Assembly (NCBI GenBank): GCA_938014335.1
Contig: CALLRP010000035.1
Coordinates: 1 to 62,992, forward strand
Length of the DNA: 62,992 nucleotides
Direction: 5' to 3'
Source of the DNA: an uncultured bacterium
GTDB taxonomy: Bacteria; Hydrogenedentota; Hydrogenedentia; Hydrogenedentales; Hydrogenedentaceae
Within the stretch, counting starts at the first letter, position 1, and each line of letters opens with the position of its first letter. Position numbers and translations under genes: made by a program. The notes beneath the pieces were generated by a model that ran no database searches, was not told the origin of the DNA, and saw only the letters and a list, made by a program, of their open reading frames with translations. Below are positions 55,701-62,992 of the stretch, piece by piece.

Positions 55701-58631
55701 GCGAGGAATAAGTTTCCTTTGATAGAAGTCCACAATAATGGGAGCTTATGTATTGAAAATCTCTCCTTAACTCGGGGTAGCATGGGTATTTTGAATACAG
55801 ATGGGGAAAGCAAAGTTTTTCGTTGTTTCTTGGGTCCTCACCTTGAGGATGGTATCGTTGTTACATCTAACGGGAAAGCGGTGATTTCTCAAACTGTTAT
55901 CCATGGCAATAATAACGCTGGTGTTGTGAATAGTGGAACTACCGCAGTTTTACAAAGTACTATTCGTTCTAACAACGGGATAGGAGTTGTAAGTAATACC
56001 AATGCATCTACATATGTTATGGCATCCCTTATCTGGAAAAATACGAGTGGTGGTTTATGGTGCGATACATCCTCTAATTTAATAAGTGGGTGGAATGTAG
56101 TTTATCCACTAAATGTTACAGGTGTGACTGAAATTGGTGCCCCTATTACCGTTAATCCCACTTATATTCAATTCTCGGACAATCCTTGGTTAGGGAAATT
56201 GATAACTCCTATACCTGCAAGAGCTTCTCTTGATACTATATTGAGCAACATCCCATCCGAATTGAGACCTGATTTATATGTTACAGGGTGTGTAAGTTTG
56301 TCATTTGTAGATTTTGAGAATGAGGCGAGGGATAGTCTCAATACTCAGGTGAGTGCCGATGAAGTGGTCGTATTAGGGACGGAGGTGTTATGGGTGTATT
56401 GTAGAGTAAGTCCTGTTGTGCCCCGTGATATTACGCAGAGAGAGAGGGACATCGGTATCGGGAATGAATTCACAGTAGATGTAGGTATCCAGGGGAATAA
56501 TACACTAAGTGATGCTACTTTATATCTTGTCCCGGAGGAGTATGTCCCCATTGTGGCTAATGCTTCGGCCCCGCTATTACAAGCAAACAAACTCCCCGCA
56601 GAATTAAAACAGGTTGTCACACCAAGTGGGACTTCACTTCAACAAGGGAGAAGTGTTTTTACCCTATCCCAATTATTCATGACAGACACCGATGGAGTAT
56701 TGTTCACAACCAATGGGAGAGCACGGCTCTATTTAAGGGTCGGACAGATCTTTATTGGAATAGCCACAGCTGATGATTTCAGAATACGGTTCAATTCAGC
56801 AAATTCTGAATTTGTAATTGATACAGTCCAGCCTCGTTTAAGAGATAATTTATACAGTGGGACTGCAGTTAATTTTGTTACACAGAACAATGATGTTATT
56901 TCTCCACCTACACAATTTAGTTATCCCCCTAATTGGGGACCGTATATGTTGAAGCCCTTGGCATATTCTTATGGAACAATAACAAATCAGACAGAACCAA
57001 CCGCACAAATGTTTTTCAATAATGATCCACAAACCCCTCTAACATACATATTACAATCAGCATATTATGATCCCTTCCCTATATATAATGGAACGCCGAG
57101 ACCTGTTGAAGTATCTGGATTTATTAATAATAGGTCAAATATAACAGCCTCTTCTGCCACTGCTATAATGGATTTAATTACAAATGGTCCCATTTTTGCA
57201 GGATTAGAGTCTTATAGAAGTTTAGGCTGTGCATTTATTGCTCAACTGAACGATATGGCACGAGTAATTTCATATTCTACTAACCCTATCGTTGATTATT
57301 TGGCTTCTGCAGACCCATCACAGATAGATTATCCACAACCATGGCAAACTGTGTTAGTTCAATGGCAATGGTCGAATCTTGTCTTTGGTTTTGATTGGCA
57401 TATGCGGATGAAATTTTTAGCAAAAGATCTGTCAGGTAATTTATTCGTAGAAAATCCCGAACAACAAGATGCCTTAGAATTATGGTGGATGAGAGAGCCT
57501 GTATTAGAAATCACTTCCGCTCCACGGTTAGGTAGTTGGACCAACAATCCTCAAATTCAATGGAAACTCATAAGGACTGTTTCAAGCAAACCTGTTAATT
57601 CTGACCCGTGTTTACCTATTTATGGAATTCGTTTATGGTCTGCAATGGACCCATTTAATTATGAAACCTCTATATGGGAAGTTGTGGATAGATTTGTAGG
57701 TCGCTGGGGTTGGATTATCAATCGTGAAAGTATGGATAAAAATACACCTATCGTATTTGCTGATGGTTCAATAACAACTCTCAATGACATAATCAATAAT
57801 AGAAGATATTGTGGTGCTTTACTAATGGCAACGATTATCGGTGCGGATGAAGCAGGAAATGTGCAACCTATTCCGAATGTATTGTTAGGGAATAGGTTTA
57901 ATTCTTTAGGAACCATAACGGGAAATAATATCCCCTTCTGTATATGGAGAAATCCATGTGAGTTTGATATTGATACAAAATTAGATGTGAACGCATGGTG
58001 GAATCGTAGTACCGCTACCCCTAGCACATGGAGATTGATTAATTACAATTTTGGCGAAAGAGAATTCGGTGCTTCGCGACGAATTCCTCTGCCGTCCTTA
58101 GAAAATGCATGTGATTACCGTATAGAGGTTAAATTAAATATGACGTGTGTATTACCCTCTGAAGGTTTTACTACAGGTAAGCGTGGTTTTGATATCCAAA
58201 TATTTGAAGATTCTAATTTAGTAGCAGCAGGAACCGTAGTAATGATTTACGGCGATACCACAGGAGAAATATTTATTCCTTCTGATTTCTTATCCCCTGG
58301 AGATGCAAGTAACATTTTGAATTTGAGTTGGTATACTGCTGTTCCCAAATTTTTAAATATACCTCCAGAACCGTGTAATTTGAATATGCCGCCTGACCGA
58401 TTAGGTGATGAAGGTTCCCCTTCTGCTGGATTTAGAAAACGAGAAGTGAAATATGATTTTGTAGTTCGAGCATTTGTTCAAGATATGGCTACAGGTGCGT
58501 TGGTAACAGATACCACCCCTGCTAAGGCTACGATAATTATTTATCCTCCTTTAGAAGGTGGTGAAAGATCCGTTACCGCTCCTTCTCAACCTAAGGAAGA
58601 ACAGAGGATAAAGATGTTCCAAAGGGAATGA
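52716..58631 (+). CDS. Large secreted beta-helix protein with repeated 'FE' jelly-roll-like modules (1971 aa)
   Basis: ATG three bases after the giant pilin stop, with GAGGA upstream. A signal peptide ends near residue 41 (LVLNFSAIAQT). Modules beginning NGDFEHPLGMDW (near 119), CGDFDTPCSGW (358), NGNFESGNEGSW (526), NPSFETDPDSSW (689) and DPGFESGLATPW (849) repeat about every 160 residues after the first. Each ends with a segment like LIDDVCLG, the pattern of carbohydrate-binding-module or jelly-roll repeats. Residues about 1010-1130 form a right-handed beta-helix (ILNTDGESKVF..., short Asn- and Gly-rich rungs). The last 800 residues are unidentified. It follows where pilY1 lies in classical minor-pilin operons, but no PilY1 propeller is visible. 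Probably a glycan-binding surface or pilus-tip protein. Confidence 0.87.
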   Translation: MKIKKKQERVFQYTSLIEKCSIKITLIFLELWLVLNFSAIAQTMIHPGDNIIDIILNNPTETTFHIEAGITTPTIYKINQPIIVNRNISLIGVPNSSSPSQALLPTDVIIAGENVFVGTIRNGDFEHPLGMDWDVQLIPPDPNDPGYSIIEENTHALSPTHIAVFRSVDENPIPDQIQQEFQFPYDPLSGDPYMAAGYPEVWQNITFPVIPTVVDILQTQPIDFPKGMEPTGLSYVENTLALSVGLPPQLPNLISAGLRFEVMRSDDPVNPEDRLEIFVKMLNRSTSFIIPLSAIPNAMMWMPWAFDITSLIQQYNPGETPDVTIRISKLGGGNNTAYLDNFRVYLDLDFLNVEIPIVCGDFDTPCSGWHGEGNWSLQPDPLGTPLDKCLVLGPSPMTPREVWVEMFIKTSVFSGKNTDLMRFSFDGIFPPRIFAEVTPGSWIPIAEYKPDMLPNAGDYTRILVQIPPPLTNDNMKHTIMMQSVVSPCASTPENPYFNTTTFNIDDMRFLVGPLNDLKVPEDGIAIPNGNFESGNEGSWILTTNPVIPGRTIAEMIKPAGGFMAPSCIELGKVPPAKISFYVKPVNMDSSQNFFKLWLNNDENIPTKVVYDSNTLGMPPEGVWTKIERWLVPPLLEEGESSFSLHIKTKILATDPNSYILFDDFCVNPYGGFGMMIDPYDVCPDNAVQNPSFETDPDSSWDKNAVALLMGPIHCYDTAYPVDCILPEAPITGTRALRFGGVTPMPVLTFWLKILNSNPNTNSTLEVLIDGQVIKTIDARDTFYWNEYRLVILENELVPFVDTEEHNLTIRIQSNECESLPIRFLIDDVCLGYEIFNPARSFICLDNLLLDPGFESGLATPWDALPNKARIILGGPVGFNDAHTGAWYAQLMSPKLDKRILSQSDIVIPPSATMLQFYIRVEKGNVPQSTQLKVYWDDPTGTPVWVKDAGSIEEAGWYLEEVPLTTLTPSPHTLYFVYENCRVVDNSIFMIDNIAIARNKFPLIEVHNNGSLCIENLSLTRGSMGILNTDGESKVFRCFLGPHLEDGIVVTSNGKAVISQTVIHGNNNAGVVNSGTTAVLQSTIRSNNGIGVVSNTNASTYVMASLIWKNTSGGLWCDTSSNLISGWNVVYPLNVTGVTEIGAPITVNPTYIQFSDNPWLGKLITPIPARASLDTILSNIPSELRPDLYVTGCVSLSFVDFENEARDSLNTQVSADEVVVLGTEVLWVYCRVSPVVPRDITQRERDIGIGNEFTVDVGIQGNNTLSDATLYLVPEEYVPIVANASAPLLQANKLPAELKQVVTPSGTSLQQGRSVFTLSQLFMTDTDGVLFTTNGRARLYLRVGQIFIGIATADDFRIRFNSANSEFVIDTVQPRLRDNLYSGTAVNFVTQNNDVISPPTQFSYPPNWGPYMLKPLAYSYGTITNQTEPTAQMFFNNDPQTPLTYILQSAYYDPFPIYNGTPRPVEVSGFINNRSNITASSATAIMDLITNGPIFAGLESYRSLGCAFIAQLNDMARVISYSTNPIVDYLASADPSQIDYPQPWQTVLVQWQWSNLVFGFDWHMRMKFLAKDLSGNLFVENPEQQDALELWWMREPVLEITSAPRLGSWTNNPQIQWKLIRTVSSKPVNSDPCLPIYGIRLWSAMDPFNYETSIWEVVDRFVGRWGWIINRESMDKNTPIVFADGSITTLNDIINNRRYCGALLMATIIGADEAGNVQPIPNVLLGNRFNSLGTITGNNIPFCIWRNPCEFDIDTKLDVNAWWNRSTATPSTWRLINYNFGEREFGASRRIPLPSLENACDYRIEVKLNMTCVLPSEGFTTGKRGFDIQIFEDSNLVAAGTVVMIYGDTTGEIFIPSDFLSPGDASNILNLSWYTAVPKFLNIPPEPCNLNMPPDRLGDEGSPSAGFRKREVKYDFVVRAFVQDMATGALVTDTTPAKATIIIYPPLEGGERSVTAPSQPKEEQRIKMFQRE

Positions 58632-58701
58632 AAACAAAATAGGTAATGTATTAATATAAATAATATTCTTGTATTCATCGATTATAGGTTATTATTTACG
58701 A

Positions 58702-60081
58702 ATGATGAGCAGTTATAAGAAGCAGGCCGTAGTATGGAATATAGGGTGGATTATCGTTTTGTCTTTTATTGTATCTTGCTCTTCTGAAAAAAAAGAGAAG
58801 CAATTGAGTAGTGTTACAATTGATAGCTCTCCCGAACAAGGAGCTACTGTTATAGTCTATGGTGAAGAAAAAGGTGTTACTCCTTTAACATTAACAGGTC
58901 TACCCCCCGGAACTCTTGAAGTTATTCTTAAAAAAGAGCGATATCAACGAACCGCTGAAGTATTACTCCTCCGTCCGAGTGAACATTCCCAATATATATT
59001 AGAGTTAAAACCTTTACAGGGATATATTACCTTTGAAACGGAACCTTCAGGGGCAGATGTTTATTTGGAGGGAGTAAAAATAGGGACTACCCCTATTTTT
59101 CGATATCCTGTAGAAATCGGATATAAAAAGTATAAGTTACAATTGACAGACTTCTATCCTGTAGAAGGGGATTTGGAAGTCCGTGAAGATTTTCAATACC
59201 CCATTAAATATATTTTGAAACCGATGGAGGGAACACTCAATATTCTTTCTCGCCCTACAGGTGGAACTGTTCGTGTAAATAATGTGCCTCAATCGCAAAA
59301 GACTCCTTTACAGTTGCAGCTTACCCCCGGGGAGTATTTAATAACTGTTTCTGCAGATGGTTTCCTCGAGGAGCACACAAAAGTAAATGTACGACCAAAT
59401 AAAGAGCAATCTATAACACTTGTATTAAAGGAAGGAGAAACACCTCCTGGAATGGTGCTTGTTCCTGCAGGCGAATTTGTTATGGGCGAAAATGAACGTT
59501 CTCCCGATGAATCCCCACGACGAAAAGTTTTTGTCCCTGCTTTTTATATTGATAAATATGAAGTAACCAACGAAGAATTTAAGAAGGTTTTTCCCGAGCA
59601 TAATTTCCCCAAAGGACAGGAACGCTATCCTGTAACCGGTGTATCGTGGGACCAAGCAGTATCTTATGCTACAAGAATAGGCAAGAGATTGCCAACAGAG
59701 ATAGAATGGGAAAAAGCGTCGCGGGGTGAAGATGGTAGAGAATATCCCTGGGGGAATGAATTCTCAACCGATTTATGTAATTCAAAAGAAAAGAATTTGG
59801 ATATGCCTTCACCCATTGGGAGTTATATTGGCGGTGTTTCGCCCTATGGCTGTTTTGATATGGCAGGGAATGTGTACGAGTGGGTTTCGGATTGGTATCA
59901 ACGGTATGAAGGAAACCAGTCTATTCGAAAAGAATACGGTCAGATTTATCGCGTTTTACGAGGTGGCTCTTTTATGACAGATAAATTTGATGTAAGATGT
60001 GCTCGTCGTCATTTTGACAGAATGGATGCAAAGCGAGTGGATTATGGATTTCGTTGTGTAAAAGACCTGCCTAAAAAATGA
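58702..60081 (+). CDS. PEGA-repeat lipoprotein with SUMF1/FGE-like domain
   Basis: I prefer the ATG at 58702 (or 58705) because the lipoprotein signal follows directly: IIVLSFIVSC, with Cys near residue 26 before SSEKKEK. A TTG at 58669 is a longer alternative. Three PEGA domains follow (starting SVTIDSSPEQGATVIVYG, GYITFETEPSGADVYLEG and GTLNILSRPTGGTVRVNN, to about residue 240). The C-terminal part is a formylglycine-generating-enzyme-like fold: MVLVPAGEFVMG, PAFYIDKYEVTNEEF, RLPTEIEWEKASRG, YPWGNEF, GNVYEWVSDW, RVLRGGSF, YGFRCV. Such folds often lose the FGE cysteines and act as binding domains; the second catalytic Cys region here reads VRCARRH. Likely a surface or outer-membrane lipoprotein tied to the pilus. 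Confidence 0.88.
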   Translation: MMSSYKKQAVVWNIGWIIVLSFIVSCSSEKKEKQLSSVTIDSSPEQGATVIVYGEEKGVTPLTLTGLPPGTLEVILKKERYQRTAEVLLLRPSEHSQYILELKPLQGYITFETEPSGADVYLEGVKIGTTPIFRYPVEIGYKKYKLQLTDFYPVEGDLEVREDFQYPIKYILKPMEGTLNILSRPTGGTVRVNNVPQSQKTPLQLQLTPGEYLITVSADGFLEEHTKVNVRPNKEQSITLVLKEGETPPGMVLVPAGEFVMGENERSPDESPRRKVFVPAFYIDKYEVTNEEFKKVFPEHNFPKGQERYPVTGVSWDQAVSYATRIGKRLPTEIEWEKASRGEDGREYPWGNEFSTDLCNSKEKNLDMPSPIGSYIGGVSPYGCFDMAGNVYEWVSDWYQRYEGNQSIRKEYGQIYRVLRGGSFMTDKFDVRCARRHFDRMDAKRVDYGFRCVKDLPKK

Positions 60082-60182
60082 CGCAAAGAATTTCTATCTT
60101 ATGGCTTGTTTTGATACAATATATTAAGATCGTGTAATAATAGTCAAGAAAAATCTGATAGATAGAAAAATAAATTATTTTT

Positions 60183-60200
60183 GTCAAGAATTTTCTTGAC
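60183..60200. promoter_or_regulatory. Palindromic operator candidate overlapping the pilMN -35
   Basis: GTCAAGAA-TT-TTCTTGAC is a perfect 18-bp palindrome whose right end covers five of six bases of the -35 box. A third half-site, GTCAAGAA, lies at 60143-60150, exactly 40 bases upstream of the first. This is the layout of a repressor site with cooperative upstream binding. The regulator is unknown. Confidence 0.55.
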
Positions 60201-60224
60201 TTTAAAGAAAATTTGTAATACAAT
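60196..60224 (+). promoter_or_regulatory. Sigma-70 promoter for pilMN
   Basis: TTGACT (60196-60201), 17 bases, TACAAT (60219-60224): one mismatch in each box at optimal spacing. Transcription would start near 60231, about 109 bases before the pilMN ATG. This separates pilMN-O transcription from the minor-pilin genes upstream. Confidence 0.7.
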
Positions 60225-60339
60225 TATTATCATAGAATATTAGAAGTGTAAAAAATGACATGTTGAAAAGAATTTACTTATGATTAAAAGATATAGTAAA
60301 ATAAGATTGTTATATAAAGGATTGGTTTAAAAATAAGTT

Positions 60340-62436
60340 ATGTCTGTATATACAACAAGAAAAGGGAAAAAAAGAGTAGTCATTGAAATAGGAACATCTG
60401 CAGTTCGACTTTGTGAATTTAAGAAAACAAAGAGTGGATTGCAGTTAATAAAATATTTTGAAAAACCTATTATGAATGATTTTAGGATGGAGGAAGAAGA
60501 ACGGAAAGAGGTAAGAAAAAAAGCGGTTGCGGACCTTTTAAAACAAGCAAAAGTGAAAACTCGCAAATTAATGTTAGCTGTTCCAGGGCAGTCTGTATTT
60601 GTTCGTATTCGATCACTCCCGCCTGTAGCAGAGAGGAAAGTGGATCAGATTGTCCGATACGAAATTCAACAACAAATCCCATTTGATTTAAGGCAAATTG
60701 CTATTGATTATCAGATATTAGACCATCCGGAGGGGGGGGGTTATGAAGTATTAATGGTTGCCATCAAAACAGATGTTGTTGATAAACATTTGTCAATACT
60801 TGAGGGGTTAAAATTACAGCCCGATATAATTGATGTTATTCCCTTTGCTTCATATAGTTGGCTTAAATATAACGGAGAATTGCACGCTCACACAGAATGT
60901 GTAGCTGTTATCGATTTGGGGGCCTCTACAACCAATATAGTTGTGGAACGCGATGGTATTTTTCGTAATACCAGAACATTAAATATTGGGGGAAACGATA
61001 TTACACAAGCTATTGCCGATACTTTTAATATTCCATTTGAAGAAGCGGAAAAAATTAAGTGTGAGAAAGGTTTTGCTCCTACGGGGAATCCACAAATTGA
61101 TGGTAAAGGTGGAGAAGCTATTGGACGAGTATTAAACCGTTTGGTGAATGAAATTCAGCGTTCGTTTTCTTATTTTCGTTCGCTCCCCGGAGGGGGTCAA
61201 GTAACACGTATTTATCTATGTGGAGGAGGATGTGCTCTTCGGAATATAGTTCCATATCTTCAGCGGGTACTTGGAATAGATGTGCGAATTGCTCAGCCCT
61301 TAAGCGGAATTACTATTGGTCCTGATGCACAAGCAGTTGTTCAACATCCTGAAAGGAGTTGTGTTGTTTTAGGGCTGGCTCTCCGTAACTGGGAAGCGAC
61401 TGCATTAGAGATAAATCTAATACCCCCTCGTATTATTGAGATGCGAAGACGAAAAGAGCAAGCCATTTATTGGGCATTATCTATGGTTACACTTGCTCTC
61501 ATCATGGCATCTGTAATTCCTGTTCATGCAGCACAGAATAAATTTGTTAAACAAAGAATAGAAGAACTTCGTCGCTACGTTCGAATGTATGATCCCGAAG
61601 TGGCACAAAATCCGACAATTGTATCACCTTTAAAACAGGAACTAAGCAAGGCACAAGCGGAAATTAAAACTCTGCAAAATAAAGTAAAAGCCGTTGATAG
61701 AGCTGTATATGGTCGTAGATTTTGGTTGGATGAAATGTCATTAATTCTTTCCGCAAGACCTCCCCGCACTGATAAAGATGGTGTATGGTTTAGTTCTATC
61801 GAGACGGTTTTTATTCAGCAACCCCAAGCCGGACAACCTTTGCCCGGAGGGAGGAATATTCCGGGGTTGGCTACTCCAGCACAATCACAACAGACACCTG
61901 TCAATATTACAGGATTTCCGGGCATTGGGTCTCGAGGACCTATGGTAACGGGTGGAGGTTTTGGAGGTGGGGGCGGTTTCTTCCGTAGAGATAATACATC
62001 GCCTCTCCCTACGCAACAACAATCAACAGGAACACAACAAACGCCTCCCTTACCCCGTTCAAATGGTTTTCGTATTATGGGGTTGGCAACATCAGATACC
62101 ATTATCAAAACTTTTGTTGATAATCTTAAGAAAGCATCTTTAACCCTTCCTGAAGGCGTTTTAAGAATTAAAGAAGTTATCTTTTCCGAAGCAAGCGTGC
62201 AAGTAACTCCATGGAGCTCCTTATACAACGCACAGTCAGCATTTCAAGGGGGGGCTACTCCAGGGACGGGAGGTTTTGCAGGACAACAGCGATTAGGAGC
62301 GTTCTCCCCACAGACAGGACAAACGGCAGCATTTTCGGCAACAGGACAAAATCTGTTCACATTTGTAATTACAGTTCAGTTTGAAAGAGTATCAGAGCAA
62401 AGTATCGCACAAAGTGGTGGAGGAGCCGGGTCATGA
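60340..62436 (+). CDS. Fused PilM-PilN protein
   Basis: 698 residues. The first ~350 are PilM, an actin-like ATPase (VVIEIGTSAVRLCEF; AVPGQSVFVRIRSLPPVAERKVDQIVRYEIQQQIPFDL; VIDLGASTTNIVVERDG; LCGGGCALRNIVPYL). Then EINLIPPRI near 357, the conserved PilN opening, a membrane span near 371-393, a coiled coil (about 395-450) and a PilN periplasmic domain. This last part carries Gly/Gln/Pro-rich insertions (about 490-570 and 630-670). PilM and PilN are separate proteins in most T4P systems and bind each other through the PilN INLLP motif; here they are one chain. It should anchor the cytoplasmic ring to the alignment complex. The next gene overlaps its stop. Confidence 0.9.
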   Translation: MSVYTTRKGKKRVVIEIGTSAVRLCEFKKTKSGLQLIKYFEKPIMNDFRMEEEERKEVRKKAVADLLKQAKVKTRKLMLAVPGQSVFVRIRSLPPVAERKVDQIVRYEIQQQIPFDLRQIAIDYQILDHPEGGGYEVLMVAIKTDVVDKHLSILEGLKLQPDIIDVIPFASYSWLKYNGELHAHTECVAVIDLGASTTNIVVERDGIFRNTRTLNIGGNDITQAIADTFNIPFEEAEKIKCEKGFAPTGNPQIDGKGGEAIGRVLNRLVNEIQRSFSYFRSLPGGGQVTRIYLCGGGCALRNIVPYLQRVLGIDVRIAQPLSGITIGPDAQAVVQHPERSCVVLGLALRNWEATALEINLIPPRIIEMRRRKEQAIYWALSMVTLALIMASVIPVHAAQNKFVKQRIEELRRYVRMYDPEVAQNPTIVSPLKQELSKAQAEIKTLQNKVKAVDRAVYGRRFWLDEMSLILSARPPRTDKDGVWFSSIETVFIQQPQAGQPLPGGRNIPGLATPAQSQQTPVNITGFPGIGSRGPMVTGGGFGGGGGFFRRDNTSPLPTQQQSTGTQQTPPLPRSNGFRIMGLATSDTIIKTFVDNLKKASLTLPEGVLRIKEVIFSEASVQVTPWSSLYNAQSAFQGGATPGTGGFAGQQRLGAFSPQTGQTAAFSATGQNLFTFVITVQFERVSEQSIAQSGGGAGS

Positions 62437-62992
62437 ATATAACAATTTCAAGAGGAACTATTATCTATATTACAGTTTTACTCCTCTCTTTTCTCCTATT
62501 TGTTGGTGTTTATTACTTCTTTCTACAGAAACAACTAACAGCCTATAAGAAAGATGAAGATTTAAAAAAGACTTATGAAACGGCATTGAAAGATTTGGAA
62601 CAAACTTTCTCAAAGACGGACCCTGAAGTATTAATTCGAGAATGGAGAGCACAAATAGTCCCCTGGGAACAAGCCTTAAAAGATAGAGCCAAATTTTTCA
62701 ATATAAGTAACTGGACAGACCACGAAGTACCACCTAAAGAAGGTGTTATTTTAAAATTTTGGTATGAAGAACAAGCTCAGAAAATGGTCAAACAACTATA
62801 TGATAAAGTCGGTGAGAAAATGGGGCGTTATGACCTGTTTCCTCAGGATATACGAAAATCTTTAGGTGTACTTAGTCTGGATGAAATATCTCGGATGGAT
62901 ATAACAGAACAGTTAGTAAATCGAGAATTAGCAAAACTTGCATTCGGAATAAAAATGTGTGAATTTCTCCTGGATTCGAAAATGGCAAGTAT
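62433..62992 (+). CDS. PilO-like inner-membrane protein (3' end outside window)
   Basis: An open frame from the ATG at 62433 to the window edge, 186 codons plus two bases. The start overlaps the pilMN stop as ATGA, with GGAGG upstream. A single span at about residues 10-30 (IYITVLLLSFLLFVGVYYFF) is followed by a charged, helical periplasmic region. This fits PilO, which normally follows PilN, but the sequence is longer in its helical part than usual and shows no clear PilO motif. The assignment is positional. Confidence 0.65.
   Translation, partial: MNITISRGTIIYITVLLLSFLLFVGVYYFFLQKQLTAYKKDEDLKKTYETALKDLEQTFSKTDPEVLIREWRAQIVPWEQALKDRAKFFNISNWTDHEVPPKEGVILKFWYEEQAQKMVKQLYDKVGEKMGRYDLFPQDIRKSLGVLSLDEISRMDITEQLVNRELAKLAFGIKMCEFLLDSKMAS

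Noticed and set aside
52716..58631. PilY1 homologue
   Set aside because: No PilY1 beta-propeller or its calcium-binding signature could be seen; only the position is similar.
21915..62992. A prepilin peptidase (GspO/PilD) or PilQ secretin
   Set aside because: No protein with the peptidase's multi-span Asp motifs and no second secretin is present; both must lie outside the window.

Overview
The window is about 63 kb of AT-rich (roughly 40% GC) bacterial DNA, almost all of it one-directional coding sequence on the + strand. It comes from a diderm bacterium, because it encodes a secretin and a full type II secretion (T2SS) core. Several traits point away from Proteobacteria: very large secreted proteins, Gly/Glu-rich linkers, PKD and IPT/TIG modules, and a GldA/F/G-like ABC transporter paired with a DUF4340 protein. 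My best guess is Candidatus Hydrogenedentota or a PVC-type relative. That placement is inference; there is no rRNA or marker gene here. I saw no tRNA, rRNA, CRISPR array, insertion sequence or phage gene.

Region by region. 1-1898 (- strand): a secreted TIM-barrel-like, possibly glycoside hydrolase protein cut by the window edge, and a 66-residue zinc-ribbon protein preceded by a sigma-54-like promoter. 2237-7366: a tightly packed four-gene ABC exporter operon (ATPase, permease, GldG-like protein, DUF4340 protein). 7367-7776: a gene-free stretch with a near-perfect sigma-70 promoter and a leader of about 230 nt. 7777-21727: two giant or modular surface proteins, one of 3819 residues built from two diverged copies of a ~1900-residue unit, and one matrixin-like metalloprotease fused in frame to what looks like a second preprotein. 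21915-34594: a T2SS operon in the order gspC-D-E-F-G-H-I-J-K-L-M. 34826-62992: a type IV pilus (T4P) cluster with pilB, pilT, a second pilB, pilC, a major pilin-like gene and four minor-pilin-like genes. The last minor pilin is a 2532-residue GspK/PilX-type protein. It is followed by a 1971-residue beta-helix protein, a PEGA-SUMF lipoprotein, a fused pilM-pilN gene and the start of a pilO-like gene.

How the parts fit. The T2SS probably exports the giant proteins encoded next to it. The T4P cluster repeats the H-I-J-K order of minor pseudopilins, but its K-type member carries thousands of extra residues with metal-binding-like Asp/Asn repeats and a lamin-tail-like domain. The beta-helix protein follows where pilY1 sits in classical minor-pilin operons. 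I therefore propose that the giant K-type pilin and the beta-helix protein form a pilus-tip adhesin complex of unusual build. All three PilB/GspE ATPases keep an N-terminal MshEN-like domain, a known cyclic-di-GMP-binding fold. No prepilin peptidase and no second (PilQ) secretin is present, so those must lie elsewhere.
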